The notes below the pieces were generated by a model. That model was not told where the DNA came from and did no database searches. It saw only the letters and a list, made by a program, of their open reading frames with translations. A stretch of DNA of 64,000 nucleotides from assembly GCF_000003605.2 (NCBI RefSeq), contig NW_003106597.1:599989-663988 (forward strand), in the 5' to 3' direction. The DNA is from Saccoglossus kowalevskii (taxonomy: Eukaryota; Hemichordata; Enteropneusta; Harrimaniidae). How positions within the stretch are numbered: the first letter of the stretch is position 1; every line of letters begins with the position of its first letter. Both the position numbers and the translations under genes were made by a program. Positions 49,788 to 62,146 of this stretch are shown here, one piece after another.

Positions 49788-51563
49788 ATGCCTAGTTCAC
49801 TTTTCCCGGATATGGAACGGCCAGGACTGGAAGAACAGCAATTACAACTTGCCATCGATCTGAACTCCGTGTTAGGGCTCAACGGCAGCAACGGCGAAGA
49901 CGAGAGGACTAGTTTCTCAGATGCAGAAAAGGCAAAGAAAAGCGTTAACATGACAGAGTGTGTACCTGTTCCAAGTTCAGAACATGTGGCTGAAATAGTA
50001 GGAAGACAAGGTGAGTTGACTTTCATTGAAGTGTTGAATTTTTGCAGAGTTCCAGCGCAAAATCTTTCGTTCGGCCATGTTTCGCGTTTGTATGCGAGCC
50101 TTTATGTCGTCATGTTATAATGGCTGCCTACTAATATGCTGTGTTTGGCTGTGACTCATTTAGTTGGAGCTTGTTTTGTGTTCTGTGGACATTGGCGCGG
50201 CGTGATTTTTCCGATAGTGTATTCTGATCCGTTGTACTTTTCGTCTATTTCCTATCTAGGTTGTAAAATTAAGGCTTTACGGGCGAAAACGAACACTTAC
50301 ATCAAAACCCCTGTTCGAGGCGAGGAACCCGTATTTGTGGTGACAGGCCGGAAGGAAGATGTTGCAATGGCTCGGCGAGAAATTCTCTCCGCCGCTGAAC
50401 ATTTTAGTCAAATACGTGCTAGTCGGAAAAATAACGCTGCAGCCGCCGCCAGCCTTGCTCCAGGACCACCGGGCCCAAATACTCCGGGCATGACAACAAT
50501 CCAGGTCCGCGTTCCGTATCGTGTTGTCGGGCTGGTTGTTGGCCCTAAGGGGGCGACCATCAAACGTATTCAGCAGACAACACACACGTACATCGTCACG
50601 CCGAGTCGAGAGAAGGAACCAGTCTTCGAAGTCACCGGTTTACCCGAAAATGTTGAAAGGGCGAGAGAAGAGATAGAGAGCCACATAGCTATGCGTACCG
50701 GCGGCTTGATAGATTCCACTGCCGACGAAAACGATTTTGCCATTAACGGTACGGACTCTGGCATAAATGCAGCTGATGATTTGGGTCCTTTGTATGGAAA
50801 CAAACCTGGTAATTCTGCCTTCACCTCTTTCAGAAATAGCAATAACTTTTTGCCAGGTAATACAACTAAAGCCTCTGCTGGGGATATGGTTTTCAGCTTT
50901 GTTAATACAAATGGTACTACAAAAATAAGTGATTTCAACCCAAATGTTACTCCATTCTCCACAGCCAGTTCCACCAGCACTACTTTCACCAACAATCTGA
51001 ATGGATATTCTCTCTTCAATTCTCCGCAAGTCTCCCCTGATCTTGGAATTGATGTCACCAGCTATGACCCCTCGGCCAAAATGTGGACAGATTTAAGTCA
51101 TAATGCTATGTTCAACCCAACAACCACTGCCGCATCATCCATACCACGTCGCAGCAGCAGCATTTCATCTGCCTCACCTCAGGAGGGGCCCACAGTAGGC
51201 AATTCAGGAGACCATCCACCAGCACGTCGTATCCATAGTGATCCCCTCAGTGGAGGGATAACTACCATAACTTCGTCATATTCACCAATCATCAATAGTT
51301 TCCCATCTTCAACTACCTCCTCCACTGGCTCAGGCAGCACTTCTGCGTCAACTAGCCCTACTAATTCCATTGGTTCTATGCAGCATCCAAAGAAGGGGAA
51401 AGAATGCATGATGTGTTTTGAAAGTGAAGTTGTTGCCGCTCTCGTCCCCTGTGGTCACAACCTCTTCTGTATGGAGTGTGCCAATCGTCTGATGGAAAAG
51501 TCTGATCCCGAGTGCCCCGTCTGTCACCAGACCATCACTCAGGCAATTCGTATATTTTCTTAG
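49788..51563 (+). CDS. MEX3: MEX3 family RNA-binding protein (two KH domains plus RING), two coding exons
   Basis: The coding sequence joins 49788-50010 and 50260-51563 and gives 508 residues. MEX3 proteins bind mRNA 3' UTRs, act in post-transcriptional control, and can act as RING E3 ubiquitin ligases; that is family knowledge. Seen here: an N-terminus beginning MPSSLF as in vertebrate MEX3B; an acidic, Leu-rich stretch (residues 14-48); KH1 at about 62-128 with its GRQG loop at 72-75; KH2 at about 152-222 with GPKG at 169-172; a Ser/Thr/Asn-rich linker; and a C3HC4 RING with C457, C460, C472, H474, C478, C481, C493 and C496, ending in the family-typical IRIFS. The linker contains RIHSDP, which fits an R-x-x-S-x-P 14-3-3 site. 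The ATG has A at -3 and is the first in-frame Met. The phase-1 intron splits the GRQG loop. No break is seen. It could be the pro-orthologue of the vertebrate MEX3A-D paralogues; I cannot assign it to one. Confidence 0.97.
50011..50259 (+). other. MEX3 intron (GT-AG, phase 1, 249 bases)
   Basis: The donor GTGAGT follows the codon for Gln74 plus one base. The acceptor CTATCTAG precedes the two bases completing Gly75. Splicing restores the conserved [11 protein letters not shown] run of KH1, which fixes both junctions to the base. The reading frame entering the intron meets a stop at 50118-50120, so retention would truncate the protein within KH1. As far as I recall, vertebrate MEX3 genes also have two coding exons divided at this point; that is recall, not a search. 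Confidence 0.93.
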
Positions 51564-52564
51564 TAAAAACAAAACAAAAACTTTAGCATTTGCATAAAAA
51601 CTATACATTTCAAAAACCCATAAAAATATTCAAATTCAATGAATTATGAGAATTTTGACTTAAGAAAATCCATATGCCTATTGTATAACTTACACAAGAT
51701 ATTATAACTTTAACTACAAAAAAATTTTATTCTTTGAATATAAGATATCTATTTCATACGAAGATGTTTACATGAACAAGAGTCTAAGTTCTACAGCTGG
51801 GTTCAAAGCTTTATTTAGGAAGGCTTATGCAGTCTGCATCAGATCACTTTAGAGTTGCATTATGAATTAATTATTATCACAGATTTTTGAAAATTTTTTC
51901 ATTTTTGGGAAGTGGATATAAAGTATTGAATATAATTGAGATTTGGTTTTAAAAAGTATATTTTACCCAGCAAAATATTTTATAGTCCAAAAATATAAAT
52001 AGACATTATTTTATTCTATATTGTTGAATTAAAATGTTGCCCAAAATGGGTATTTAATTAAATAATTGAAAAAAAAAGGTTTTTTGAAATGATGCAGTTT
52101 CTTGTTCTAACATATTATATTATTTGTATAAATAGCAACTGACTATATGGTAAAATCCGTTGCACTCATAGCTAGAATTTACTTATTTTTAATATATTAT
52201 TTACAGTTTATGTATATGTAGGTGTGAGATATGACCAAAAATGTTGAACAAAGTTTAATACAAATGCAAATATTTTTTTATTTTTGTTTGGCCAGCTTAC
52301 TGAAATGGCCAGATATACTAATATTATATTTGCCGAGATTTGAGATTATTATGGAATTGTTATTAAAAAGTTTTATTTTTCTGTCATTAAAGTAAAAGTT
52401 CTTCTACGTTTAAGTTTTAAAAAAAAGTCGTGTTCGGAATTTATTTTTCAGGTGCCATGTCTTGTGATGTCTTGTTTTATTGTCCTAAATGTTATATATT
52501 GTTTTCAAAAAATTTAATTTTTCAATTTATTTTGTACCAAAAACGAATGGAGAATGTGTTATGT

Positions 52565-52685
52565 ATGCCTTAGCTCAAGTTGTGCAAATCTAAGTGAATC
52601 AAATCACAAAGTCAAGTTTCAAATATGGCCAGGCTGAAAGTTAATGCGGTTGCTTGATTTGCACAGCTTGCCCTGTTAAGGCATG
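52565..52685 (+). promoter_or_regulatory. Long-range stem-loop in MEX3 3' UTR
   Basis: The arm ATGCCTTA...CAAGTTGTGCAAATC (52565-52590) is complementary to GATTTGCACAGCTTG...TAAGGCAT (52656-52684). This gives a 15-bp stem containing one G-U pair, an asymmetric internal loop, then a further 8-bp stem, closing about 65 bases. Such a paired length in AT-rich sequence is unlikely by chance but could be an old inverted transposon copy. A regulatory role in the mRNA is inference. Confidence 0.5.
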
Positions 52686-53391
52686 ACATCGTACTTTGCA
52701 TTACATTGCCATTGCATCTGCCTTTGTGGGATGAATTGTACAGACTCGACAGTCACTATTGTTGGGGTTTTATTCTAAGGCATAAACTTTAGATAGTAAT
52801 CCTTTACGAAAAAAGCAGTTGACTTGCTGCGTACCAGATCAGATCAGTACCATACAATAACCAAATAACTCAGTATTTACAATTTTTTTTCTTTTCTGGA
52901 ATTTTATTGTCAGACTGTACTTCTATTCAAGTTTAACTCTTTAATGTTTGTATAAAAAAATAATGAATTGCACTAATAACTATATATTATGAACTGTTTT
53001 ATTCAAGTATTATATACTAATATCTGCTGGCAGAAGTTTTTTCCATCCTTTTACCTGTAATGCACCTGCTTGAGAAATCTGAATATGAAAGCATTAAAGG
53101 TTATTTCTCAGCAAAATATCAGTTCAGCTTCACTGCTCATGTTATTGGTGTATTCAAAATTATTTTAATTCTGATAAATGGTCGAAGGCATTTTAATTTC
53201 GTCTTTGTTTCTGTTGAGGGAATTATTTATGCTAACCTTGTGAATGACAATCTTGTTAATGACCTTAAATTATTCACTATCAGCATTTAAGTTTCTCGTA
53301 AACTTCAAGCATGGGATGCATTGGTATTTAATTCATGGTTTGATTTTAATTTTTTTAACGCAACAATTGTTTTTCTAAAGTACAAAAATGC

Positions 53392-53397
53392 AATAAA
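53392..53397 (+). terminator. Candidate polyadenylation signal of MEX3
   Basis: This is the first AATAAA hexamer downstream of the MEX3 stop codon. It is followed by a T-run at about 53401-53411 and a GT-rich stretch (TGTGGTGATGG at about 53436), the usual downstream element. The variant ATTAAA at 52386-52391 could serve a shorter transcript. Confidence 0.35.
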
Positions 53398-56300
53398 CAA
53401 GTTTTTTTTTTCCTGAATTTTCTGATTGAGTTGCATGTGGTGATGGCGTTAGTGGATATTAGTTCCCCTCTTGCACAGGAATTTGAATAATTAGAGCTAG
53501 ATTCAAATTCTGTACATTTTGCAGAAATTATTTTGGCTTGAAAATGCAGATGACCCAACCACCTCACCAAATGGGTGAATTTGGCACAAATTGTTTTGTC
53601 AAACATCGCCCTTGAAATTTTATTGTTTGTCCACCTCAACTAATTTAGATATAAACTATAAAAAAAATTGATCAATTGTTTTAAAGAGGAAGCTGCATTA
53701 CTAATGCAGTTGAATGAATGCCAGCAAAATTGAGTCATTTGGCATTGAACAGCCGGACCACTCAAATGCTATTATGTATGAAAACATTGAGGGCATACTG
53801 TACATATTGACTGGGTGCTTAAAATACACTACTGAGGGAGTGTACTGCAGAGCAAACAAAGACTAATTTACATGCGTTTTTGGCATGCAGATCCAGACAA
53901 AATAAGTGCCCTTTCACCTCTGCCTGAAAGCAGTTGAATATTTTACATTCCTTAATATTTGATTACTGATTAATATTGCCTTTCTGTACGTATGCTGGTA
54001 ACAAAATAGTACATGAAAAAATGACTGAATTTTTAGTGAAATGTTTTATAGCCTGTAAGTTATAATTTCTGTTAATCAACTATTCAAGGTGGCCTATCAT
54101 TTGTTTACCTATTAGTTGTAATAGAACCATTTCAGGACACCCATAGTTTTGTGGCGAGGATGAAATGTGTTTGGTACTATTTGTGCTGTGTAACTCCCAT
54201 TTCAGGTTTTCTTTTCTGCTCAATTCATTTTGTAAACTCTGTACAGTACAAGTTGTATTTTGTGAAAGAGTGCCAAAACTATTGGCCTGAAAGTAATTGT
54301 GCTTATAAGTGTGAACTCTACCAGTGGAGTTTAATTGTTAACAGTGTGATTCCATTATTATTAAAAAGTATACATAACTTTTTCTAATTTTAAAATGTTT
54401 TGCATGTACTGAAGATTAAATTTTATTTTACTATGGCAATAATTGTCAGTGTTTGGGCTTAATCCTTTTGTTAAACTTGTACTCGCTACACCAGTGTTTC
54501 CTTGGACTGGTTGATGCCAGTATACATACTGGTAGCCATTTAGCCATTTGATTTTTTTTGAAGACAAGCAAACCCTTGGGGGTGTATGCAAATAAATGAT
54601 GCTAATTGGGTGAAATCGCATAATTGGTTGTTTTCAATACCTGCATCCTCGTAATTTTGGCATTCTGATTAACTCTTTAGTTCACTGCTCATCAAAGCAG
54701 GTGCTTCCGTAATCTTAACACCCTTTTCACACCCAGTCTGATCTGTGAATTGGTAATTTACAGTTGAAAAAGTTTCAATTTGTATTCTTTTAATATATGC
54801 ATGTCCATAAAATAGATTTGAATTTAAAAAAGAATTGGTATTCACTTCTATCTGCTATAAGCTTTTCAATAAAATATTTCATTAGAATGTATGACGAGCT
54901 GTTGGTAATGTCAGCATGCTCGACCAATCTCCAGCGTTTTCACTCTTAATTCACTGGACGTTTTTAATTTGCCAGTCAAACTAATGCAGAGGTGAAATTG
55001 TAATGGAATGCTAAATTGAGATTGTTGTACAGATTAATGCTAGGAAAATCTGATTTCCAAAGTGACCCTTGTGTAATCTCTCTTGCTGCATAATTTAAAA
55101 TGTTCTTGAATAGGTGGAGATTGAAGCCCCTATAATCACACCAAACAGAGTCATTGTTCTGCACATAATAGGGCTTCTTTTCTCTTTTGGGGATTCAAAC
55201 CATTCATGGTGACTGAGGTTACAGATAAATGTTTGCATAATGCGTCATTGTTGATGAGTTCTGACGATAATTAGTTTTATTGTAGCTATTATTTTGCAAG
55301 AACACTGAATTTTGTGTCAATGCAGGAGTATGAGGGTATTTCTTCATTATGCAGATTTACAGAATTTGGCAACTGATTCAAATTTTTTGTTTGTTAATTT
55401 AGCTGTGCTTGGGCCCAAAAAAAACGTTTTTCAATTTTATTTCTGAAATGAATGTGTTAACAAAATGTCATGAAAATTGTGCTTTTATTCCGATTACACC
55501 TATAAATTGTTTTTCTTTTCTTTTTTTTAAAAGCCGAAAGCTTTTTTAACTGGTGCACATAATAATTAAAGATACATTTTTTGGGCCTTCTGATAAGGGT
55601 TGAATTATTTTTCACAAACTTGTTGCGGGCCAGGCTGTCACTACTAAAGAAAAAAAAAAATTGTTTTTTCTTATCTGTCTCAACAAGTAAGCTAGCGAGA
55701 GTACACCATTAAGTGCTGTACCCCCACTAATAATAAACGTATTTGCATGTATGTACTTGTATTTATACTGCGACTTACTAGTGGTCAGTAGATTATCCAA
55801 AGTATTAACAAATTAGCATTCCAATGCCAAATGTTTTACTTTTGTTGTTTGCCACCTTCCATATGACCTTGTCCTGACCCCGAACTACCTGTACATGGTT
55901 TTAGTGGCTGAAGAATCAATAAGTACTAGCACATGTAGAAGGAAATAGAATACCTGTTGAACAATACTGTCTTGACAAGGTCAGTACAGTTATTTTGATT
56001 TAAAGTGCGACAAACCTTGCAACAAGTTTATTTGTGTGACTAGTCATTTAAATTTGTTATTTTGCATGTAAACCTTTCTCTGGTTAAATAAAACTACACA
56101 TTTTTGTATAATACTGTATGGGTATTTCTGACGTTCTTCAAACATCCTGTAATACAAACTCAAAGTTACTTGACAACTATGAAAAGTCTTGCATCTACCA
56201 TGTTTGAAGACAAATAATTAAATTGAAATTATTTTTGTGAATGTATTACTGCACAACAGCCACTGGTCCAAAAGTACACAACTTTGACAACTAACATGGG

Positions 56301-57559
56301 ATGAGGTATCAAAATTAAATATATATTACAAAACTAGCGAATTCAAAGTTTAAGAATATATAATTGTATTCTGAAACATATTTTAAACTGTCTTTCAAAA
56401 TTTATAAACCATTGTGCACACTACTAGTGTACAATGTAAATATTATTATTGTCATTTAGCAATGTGTCTGGCTTGAAGTTCAAAAAGGTCATGCCACCAA
56501 CATCCTGTATGTTATCTAGTCTGATAATAATGTTACGAGTGGCAAAGATTTCCTGCCCAAATTAAAAAAATAAATAAATAAATAAACAATATCTCTTGTC
56601 ATAAATATAAATAAAGTACGTTTCTGTAACTGCAAGGGTTTAGGATTTATGAATTTCTTTTTATCCTTGAGTTGTAATTATATTAAAGGGTGGTCGCATT
56701 AAATTTAAATACTTAGTATTAACTTCGCTATTTATATTGATGAAGTGAAATGCGCTAAATTATATCCATGGGAACACGTGAAGCTACAATATAATTTTTG
56801 ATGTTCTCTGGAAAATCGCAGAAATTTAATTAAAACCCAGTGAAATATGCTCAAAACTGCCCAAATATGAAATAGTAAAATTAAATACCAATGAATAATG
56901 ATGCGCTTACAGTGATAGGATTTTAACAGTTTCTTGCTGAATAATTTTCTAAAATTCATCTGCATTCAGTTTTAAATTTTATTTTGACATGCAATTATTC
57001 TGGACAATTCTAATAATCAAATGAAATATAAAACTGGCGAGAGGTTTAGAAGTGTGTACATGGAATTGAAGCATTTTTTTAAAAATTAGTGAGGTAGGAA
57101 TTGACAGAATGGCGGATGTGATTGGATGAGTGATGAACGTTTTTTCTCAAGGTCATTTTCATAGTTCTTTGTTCCCCATATTTATAATTCAATTCAATGT
57201 AACGGTCTTTAGTTATTTTTTACCAAGTTAATATCTTTATTCACAATCTCTCGGTAATATAAGCAGAAAGCTATTGCTAACATTATGCTTGTGAGACGCA
57301 GGTCAGCTCTGGGTTTTTTCCTCGTTTCACCTGATTGTTATTCAGCATAGGTAGACATGATTGATATCTTGGACAATCAAAGTGGGACTGGCCTTCAACT
57401 CAGGAATTCCTGTCTGCATAAAGCTATAAATATAATGAAGGTTTGATGTTTTCATACACGAGTGAGTCAATCAGACGTCAACTCAAAAAAACGCTATTTT
57501 CGCCTGTGAAATTGGGCCTTGTACGTAACAATTACCACTGGTCTATAAAAAGAGTACAT

Positions 57560-57583
57560 GTCCATCCATCCATCCATCCATCC
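57560..57583. repeat. (CATC)n microsatellite
   Basis: About six perfect CATC units. Confidence 0.95.
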
Positions 57584-57968
57584 TTTCTGGGTTATTTTTC
57601 CTGCTTGCTTTTCTTGCTGGGTCACTTCATCATGGAGGAAGTTATTTCCACTCTCCCTGAGACTTTTTTTTTTTTCTATAGCTTCCTGTATAACATATGG
57701 AATATGGAATACCATATTTGCTCTATTAGAAGCCTACTTAAAAATTGTATTAACTTTATACTAGATCAGTAAAATATGACATAGTTTTGAAATGGACACA
57801 CTCATTTTGGCTACTAATCTGTATTTTAGATTTACTTGTCAGTTTTCTTTAGTGACAAATCAATGAAAATAAAACTGAAAACGTATTTCACTAATGTTTA
57901 TATATAACCTGGTTCTAATTAAAAATTAATTCCTGGTAAGGTAAATAAAATACCATACAGTGAACAAC

Positions 57969-57997
57969 AGACTGACTGACTGACTGACTGACCGACT
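57969..57997. repeat. (GACT)n microsatellite
   Basis: Five to six GACT units followed by one imperfect unit (GACC). Confidence 0.93.
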
Positions 57998-58055
57998 TGT
58001 GTATATGAACTGTCATCATTATACCTCTATAGTACAATCATATTAGTTTACTGAA

Positions 58056-58215
58056 ATACTGTAGAATACTTTATTTTCGCTATTTTCGCTGAAGGGAGAT
58101 TCTGTGAAAATAAAAACCAGCGAATATACTTTTTTCCCCTATATTTCACATTAAACTCGTCAAAAATCAGTGAAAATAAATTCCATACAAAGCGAAAATA
58201 AAGTATTCCACAGTA
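58056..58215. mobile_element. MITE family A, copy 5
   Basis: Begins ATACTGTAGAATACTTTATT and ends AAAGTATTCCACAGTA. The interior follows the 29.2 kb copy closely but lacks the AGCCTTTTCAGCGAAAATTA segment, so the right arm is shortened. Confidence 0.9.
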
Positions 58216-58385
58216 GTCTGTCTTGTAGAAATCAATTATCTTTTCTCTACAATCTGGCTTTTGTTATCATTGTCTTTAAGTCCACTAATAAAAAAAAAAA
58301 TTATCTTGCAGAAAAATAATGTACACAGTTGAATTTTGTATATACTGTTTGTATTTGTCCTGAATACTGATAAGTGATCCTCTAT

Positions 58386-58522
58386 TTACGGGCGGTGGTC
58401 GTCATGACCATGTGTGTTTTTGATGTATAGTATAGACAGCGATGCTTATACAGGTGGATCGGATTGGTTGTTTTGTTTTCACAAAATTTGAATATGTGGG
58501 GTCGTGACAACCATCACGTTCA
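58386..58522. mobile_element. MITE family B-like, diverged copy
   Basis: TACGGGCGGTGGTCGTCATG at the left and GGTCGTGACAACCATCACG at the right are family B-like ends. The centre does not match the good copies, so it may be a sub-family or a replaced interior. Confidence 0.5.
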
Positions 58523-60269
58523 AAAGATTCCAATCCTGAAATTACATTCTATTGAAAGTTGCATTTAAATAATCAATTTGCCTTAATGAGTACATTGTGT
58601 ATTTAATTCAATACTGTGTTACTTGATGAAAATACTGTAGATAATTCTTCATGTGAACATTTTCAGTGTTTTCAACTAACTATTCAATAGTGTGCCAGTT
58701 ATTTAAAAAAACATTGTGTATTTTTCACTGGATTTGATTATATATTTGCTGCACCAAATTGAAATGAGTTTATTTTTAATTTTTCAAGTTCACATGGATT
58801 GAATTTAGCGGATTTCACTGATCAGGAAAACTTTATAACACAATTAAATGTAAATAAATAATGCATATACAATATTTTATTTTCAGTTCGTTGGGGTATT
58901 GCAGACACAACCTGTCCTGTTTAAAATTCAGATCTCATCAGTATTTTCTGAACTATTAACTGCGCTTGTTTATCTGTAGTCTGTCTTGTATAATGCTATG
59001 TATTGTGATAACGAACCCCCTTTGTCTTCATTCTTTTTGTTGAATATTGTACCATTCATAACATATACACAAAACTCTCTTATAATTCAATGTATAGTTG
59101 TAATTGTTTCCCTAATCTATTTAAATTACAGTACAAAAACATTTTGGTCTGCCTTATGGGTGTTGAAGTCACTGCTTGGAATGTTAAAATTAGTTTACAT
59201 TGTATATTTCTGCATTTAATTGGTACATTTTCTAATTTTTTAGCGGGATGGGGGAAAAACTTGTCTTCAATGAGGTGTATATATCCCACTCAAAAGTAAA
59301 GTAAAAAAAATTATTGGATCACTGCATATTTCTCAAAACTGATATGCAAAATTGAGTGGAAAAAGTAGGTTTTAACAGTTCTATGGGATTTTATCTTTCA
59401 CATGTTTCCTAAGGCAAGAAATTGTCTTAATATCTGTAGTAGTAATTTTTCAAACATATTTTGGACAATAATGAATGATGCATTATATAGTAAAATAGAT
59501 GTGATGTTTTCTTTTCATTTGACAATGTATTCAGGTAACTTCCAAATGTGAGATAAGACAAGACACATGATTGGTTGACAGTCAGCACCCTTGCAATGTA
59601 GAACACTTGATCTGATTTGACCCACAGGCTTCAACCAATCATTTGTGATTTGCATGTTTTTGTGACGTCTCAGTGATGAGATTGTTGTACCACTGTAATT
59701 TTTTTGGCGGTTACGCTAGGTAGGTATTTCATAATATATACGATGTTGCCGCGTCATCAGTGGCATCAAGATTCAGCATATTTTTGACATAAAAAACAAG
59801 ATTTTGTTAAAAAGACCCCTGCAAAGTAGTGAACAGTGTTTCCTTACATTCATCATTTCTTATACACAAAAGGCCAACATATAGATTTTATGATGTATAT
59901 TTCATATTTATCATTGTTACAAGCAAGTGTGGGAGGAGCACTGTACTAAAAACATGTACTGTAATCAGTACTACTTTCTCTTCTAGGACAGCATTCGTGT
60001 AGACAGAATTTCATGCAATTTGCTGTGTCGCTAGGTCCCAAGAGAAATGTCATTAGTGATTTTCTCTGACCAGAAAGAAGTTGTTACTCACAAAATTAAA
60101 ACGACAAATTGTGCAATAAACTACATGGGTATTTTCCAGTTTCAGTGTCATATGGTATTTTGGTCTGAGTACATCATCAAATCCACCATTTTGTAGTAAT
60201 CGCCAAATTGGCCTCCAAATATCTAACATGCATGATATGTAAATTAAGTTGTGACACCACTAACTCTAT
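58523..60269. other. No recognised gene
   Basis: AT-rich sequence. A short plus-strand frame (58986-59219, 77 codons) is hydrophobic with no known motif. Nothing else was recognised. Confidence 0.5.
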
Positions 60270-60697
60270 TTGTCGCCAGCATAGTGGTTGTTGCATCAGA
60301 CTCATGATCTGTAGACACAAGTTCGAATCCTACCTCAGGCTGAACACCAAAGTGACTGGGTGAGTGTGTCACAGACACAATGGGAAGGCAAATTCCACTG
60401 GCCAAGATTCATTCACTAATGAATGCAACTTTGGGGGAACCTTGGTTAAGGTCTGCAGATGCTTGTGTTCAACCAAGTCTGGATAGTGCATTAAATTGCA
60501 ATTTCATAGAGAGATGGCTGCACAGCCCTCCAATGTCGTCCCAAAAACATGAATACGACTTCTGTGACAAAAATAACACTATTTGTCTGTACAAGCACTT
60601 GCAACTTGCACATACAAAAGATGTCGGGAAAGACAACAGTGACATTCAATGTCCAGAACTGTCGCCAGGGTCAAAAACATTTAAAAAAAAAAAAAAG
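60270..60697 (+). mobile_element. tRNA-derived SINE, tRNA-Met-like head, A-rich tail
   Basis: The head (60272-60342) has an A-box-like AGCATAGTGGTTG, an anticodon arm CAGACTCATGATCTG whose loop centres on CAT, and a strong B box AAGTTCGAATCC, at tRNA spacing. It lacks a paired acceptor stem. A body of about 340 bases follows, ending in a near-pure A tract at 60682-60696, the usual SINE tail. The 110-codon frame within it (60380-60712) is not credible as a protein. The right boundary rests on the A tract. Confidence 0.65.
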
Positions 60698-61682
60698 AAC
60701 AGTATCATTTGAACATATTTTCTATCTTTAGCTTGTTCCGGCATTGATGTTTTACATATTTCCAACACGAATCATTCACGAACAGGGACTATGTCACTGA
60801 CAATGAATTGTAGCGGTAAACCAAAAATTACATTTATTTTATACTGAAGCATGGGTCTCATGTGATGTACCATTATATACAGAGAAGAAAAACTGAAAAC
60901 AATATAATCAGCTATCTCAAGATAAGGTCATATACATGCATTATTAAACCAAATATTCACTAACACAAATATGGAATAAAATCCAATTTATTTTACCATT
61001 ATATTTTGTTTTTCTACTTTTATTTGCTTATTTTCTTGTGTGTATTTCTATTGTCACTTTGTTTGTTTGTCTTTCTTCACATCTGTATTGCATTTTATTC
61101 AAAATCCTAATAGGGATAAGAACGCAATAAAGATAATTATTATTATTACAACACACTTCACTCAAAATTTGATCACCTCTTGGTCACATGAGCTACTGGA
61201 TTCGGGTTACTTAGTCCGAACTTAGTAGATAATTTATGCCATTTTATTCACTGTACATGCACATGCCTCAATTTAAAACTCTATCTCTGTGTTCTCACTG
61301 TAAGCAGAGGTGGGCTTGTCTTGTGGACTAAATTTCATGTCATCTACAACTCTGACGGTGTATGTATTCACCCCAAATTGCTGTAATTGGGCCCTTTTTA
61401 TCATAACAAACATGCTACCATTAAATGAAATCTGTGTGATTACAGTTTTGTTTCGTTGTGATTCTCACAGACACACACAAACGTGTTTGTCATACACAAA
61501 GATCTTTAAATGCCTTCACAAATACATGTGCATTGAAGATTACTGATAAGTGATTTAAATAGAAAACAGTGAGAAAATCTGTTACATTATTCGTAATGCA
61601 AAACTTACACAGGGTCATACCAACAGCTGATATCTTGTAATGTAATACCCGTCTACCAATAAATGAAAAGCATGTGCATTAT
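60698..61682. other. No recognised gene
   Basis: AT-rich sequence with short frames only. Confidence 0.5.
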
Positions 61683-61760
61683 TAAAGGTGGGGGGTCGTC
61701 CTCGTGATCCATCATGTTTTGTATGGGTCCCATGCAATGTACACAATGCATGTGAATTTC
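61683..61760. mobile_element. MITE family B, half copy
   Basis: TAAAGGTGGGGGGTCGTC followed by TTTTGTATGGGTCCCATG matches one half of the element. The opposite half is not seen. Confidence 0.5.
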
Positions 61761-62146
61761 CTTAATTTTGCAAGATGCAAATTTTCGTGAGAGGATGACA
61801 ATAAAAAAAAATTGTAGCAGTGAAAATTTTATTTGGGTTCTATAACACAGATTATCGCAACATTTTATATTTGTAAATGCCATAAAATTCTCAAATCGTG
61901 AAAATTACTAGCAGTGAAAAATAAGCGGCTTACAGATGTTTATACAAACATTTTAATGCAAGCCTAAAACGATCCCGGCCTTAATCTCTGACAAGACAGA
62001 GGAGCTAAATAAGATATCAAGCATTCAATGTTTGTTATCTTAATTACCAAGGTGTTCTGGCACCTGAATTCTCTGCTACAGTTCGGTGTGTTAGAATTGT
62101 TTGACTCTTACTGACATCCAAGAACCACCATAGATGTTAGTTTATT

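Larger units (their letters stand above)
51564..53420 (+). other. Probable MEX3 3' UTR, very AT-rich
   Basis: Directly after the stop codon base composition turns strongly AT-rich, with several ATTTA pentamers and U-runs and no reading frame of note. The first canonical AATAAA on this strand is at 53392-53397, implying a 3' UTR of about 1.85 kb if it is used; later AATAAA hexamers at 54868 and 56088 allow longer forms. A long-range stem sits at 52565-52685 (separate entry). Long, AU-rich 3' UTRs are usual in MEX3 genes, but the end here is inferred. Confidence 0.5.
53421..58055. other. No recognised gene downstream of MEX3
   Basis: AT-rich. Includes further AATAAA hexamers at 54868 and 56088 that might end longer MEX3 transcripts, and microsatellites at 57560-57583 and 57969-57997. 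Confidence 0.5.

Noticed and set aside
50570-51058. 162-codon antisense frame within MEX3 exon 2
   Set aside because: It is a shadow of the MEX3 coding strand.
60272-60342. Intact tRNA-Met gene
   Set aside because: The acceptor stem does not pair and a long body plus A-rich tail follow, as in a SINE.
60380-60712. 110-codon plus-strand frame
   Set aside because: It lies inside the SINE body and ends in the poly-A tail (Lys run).
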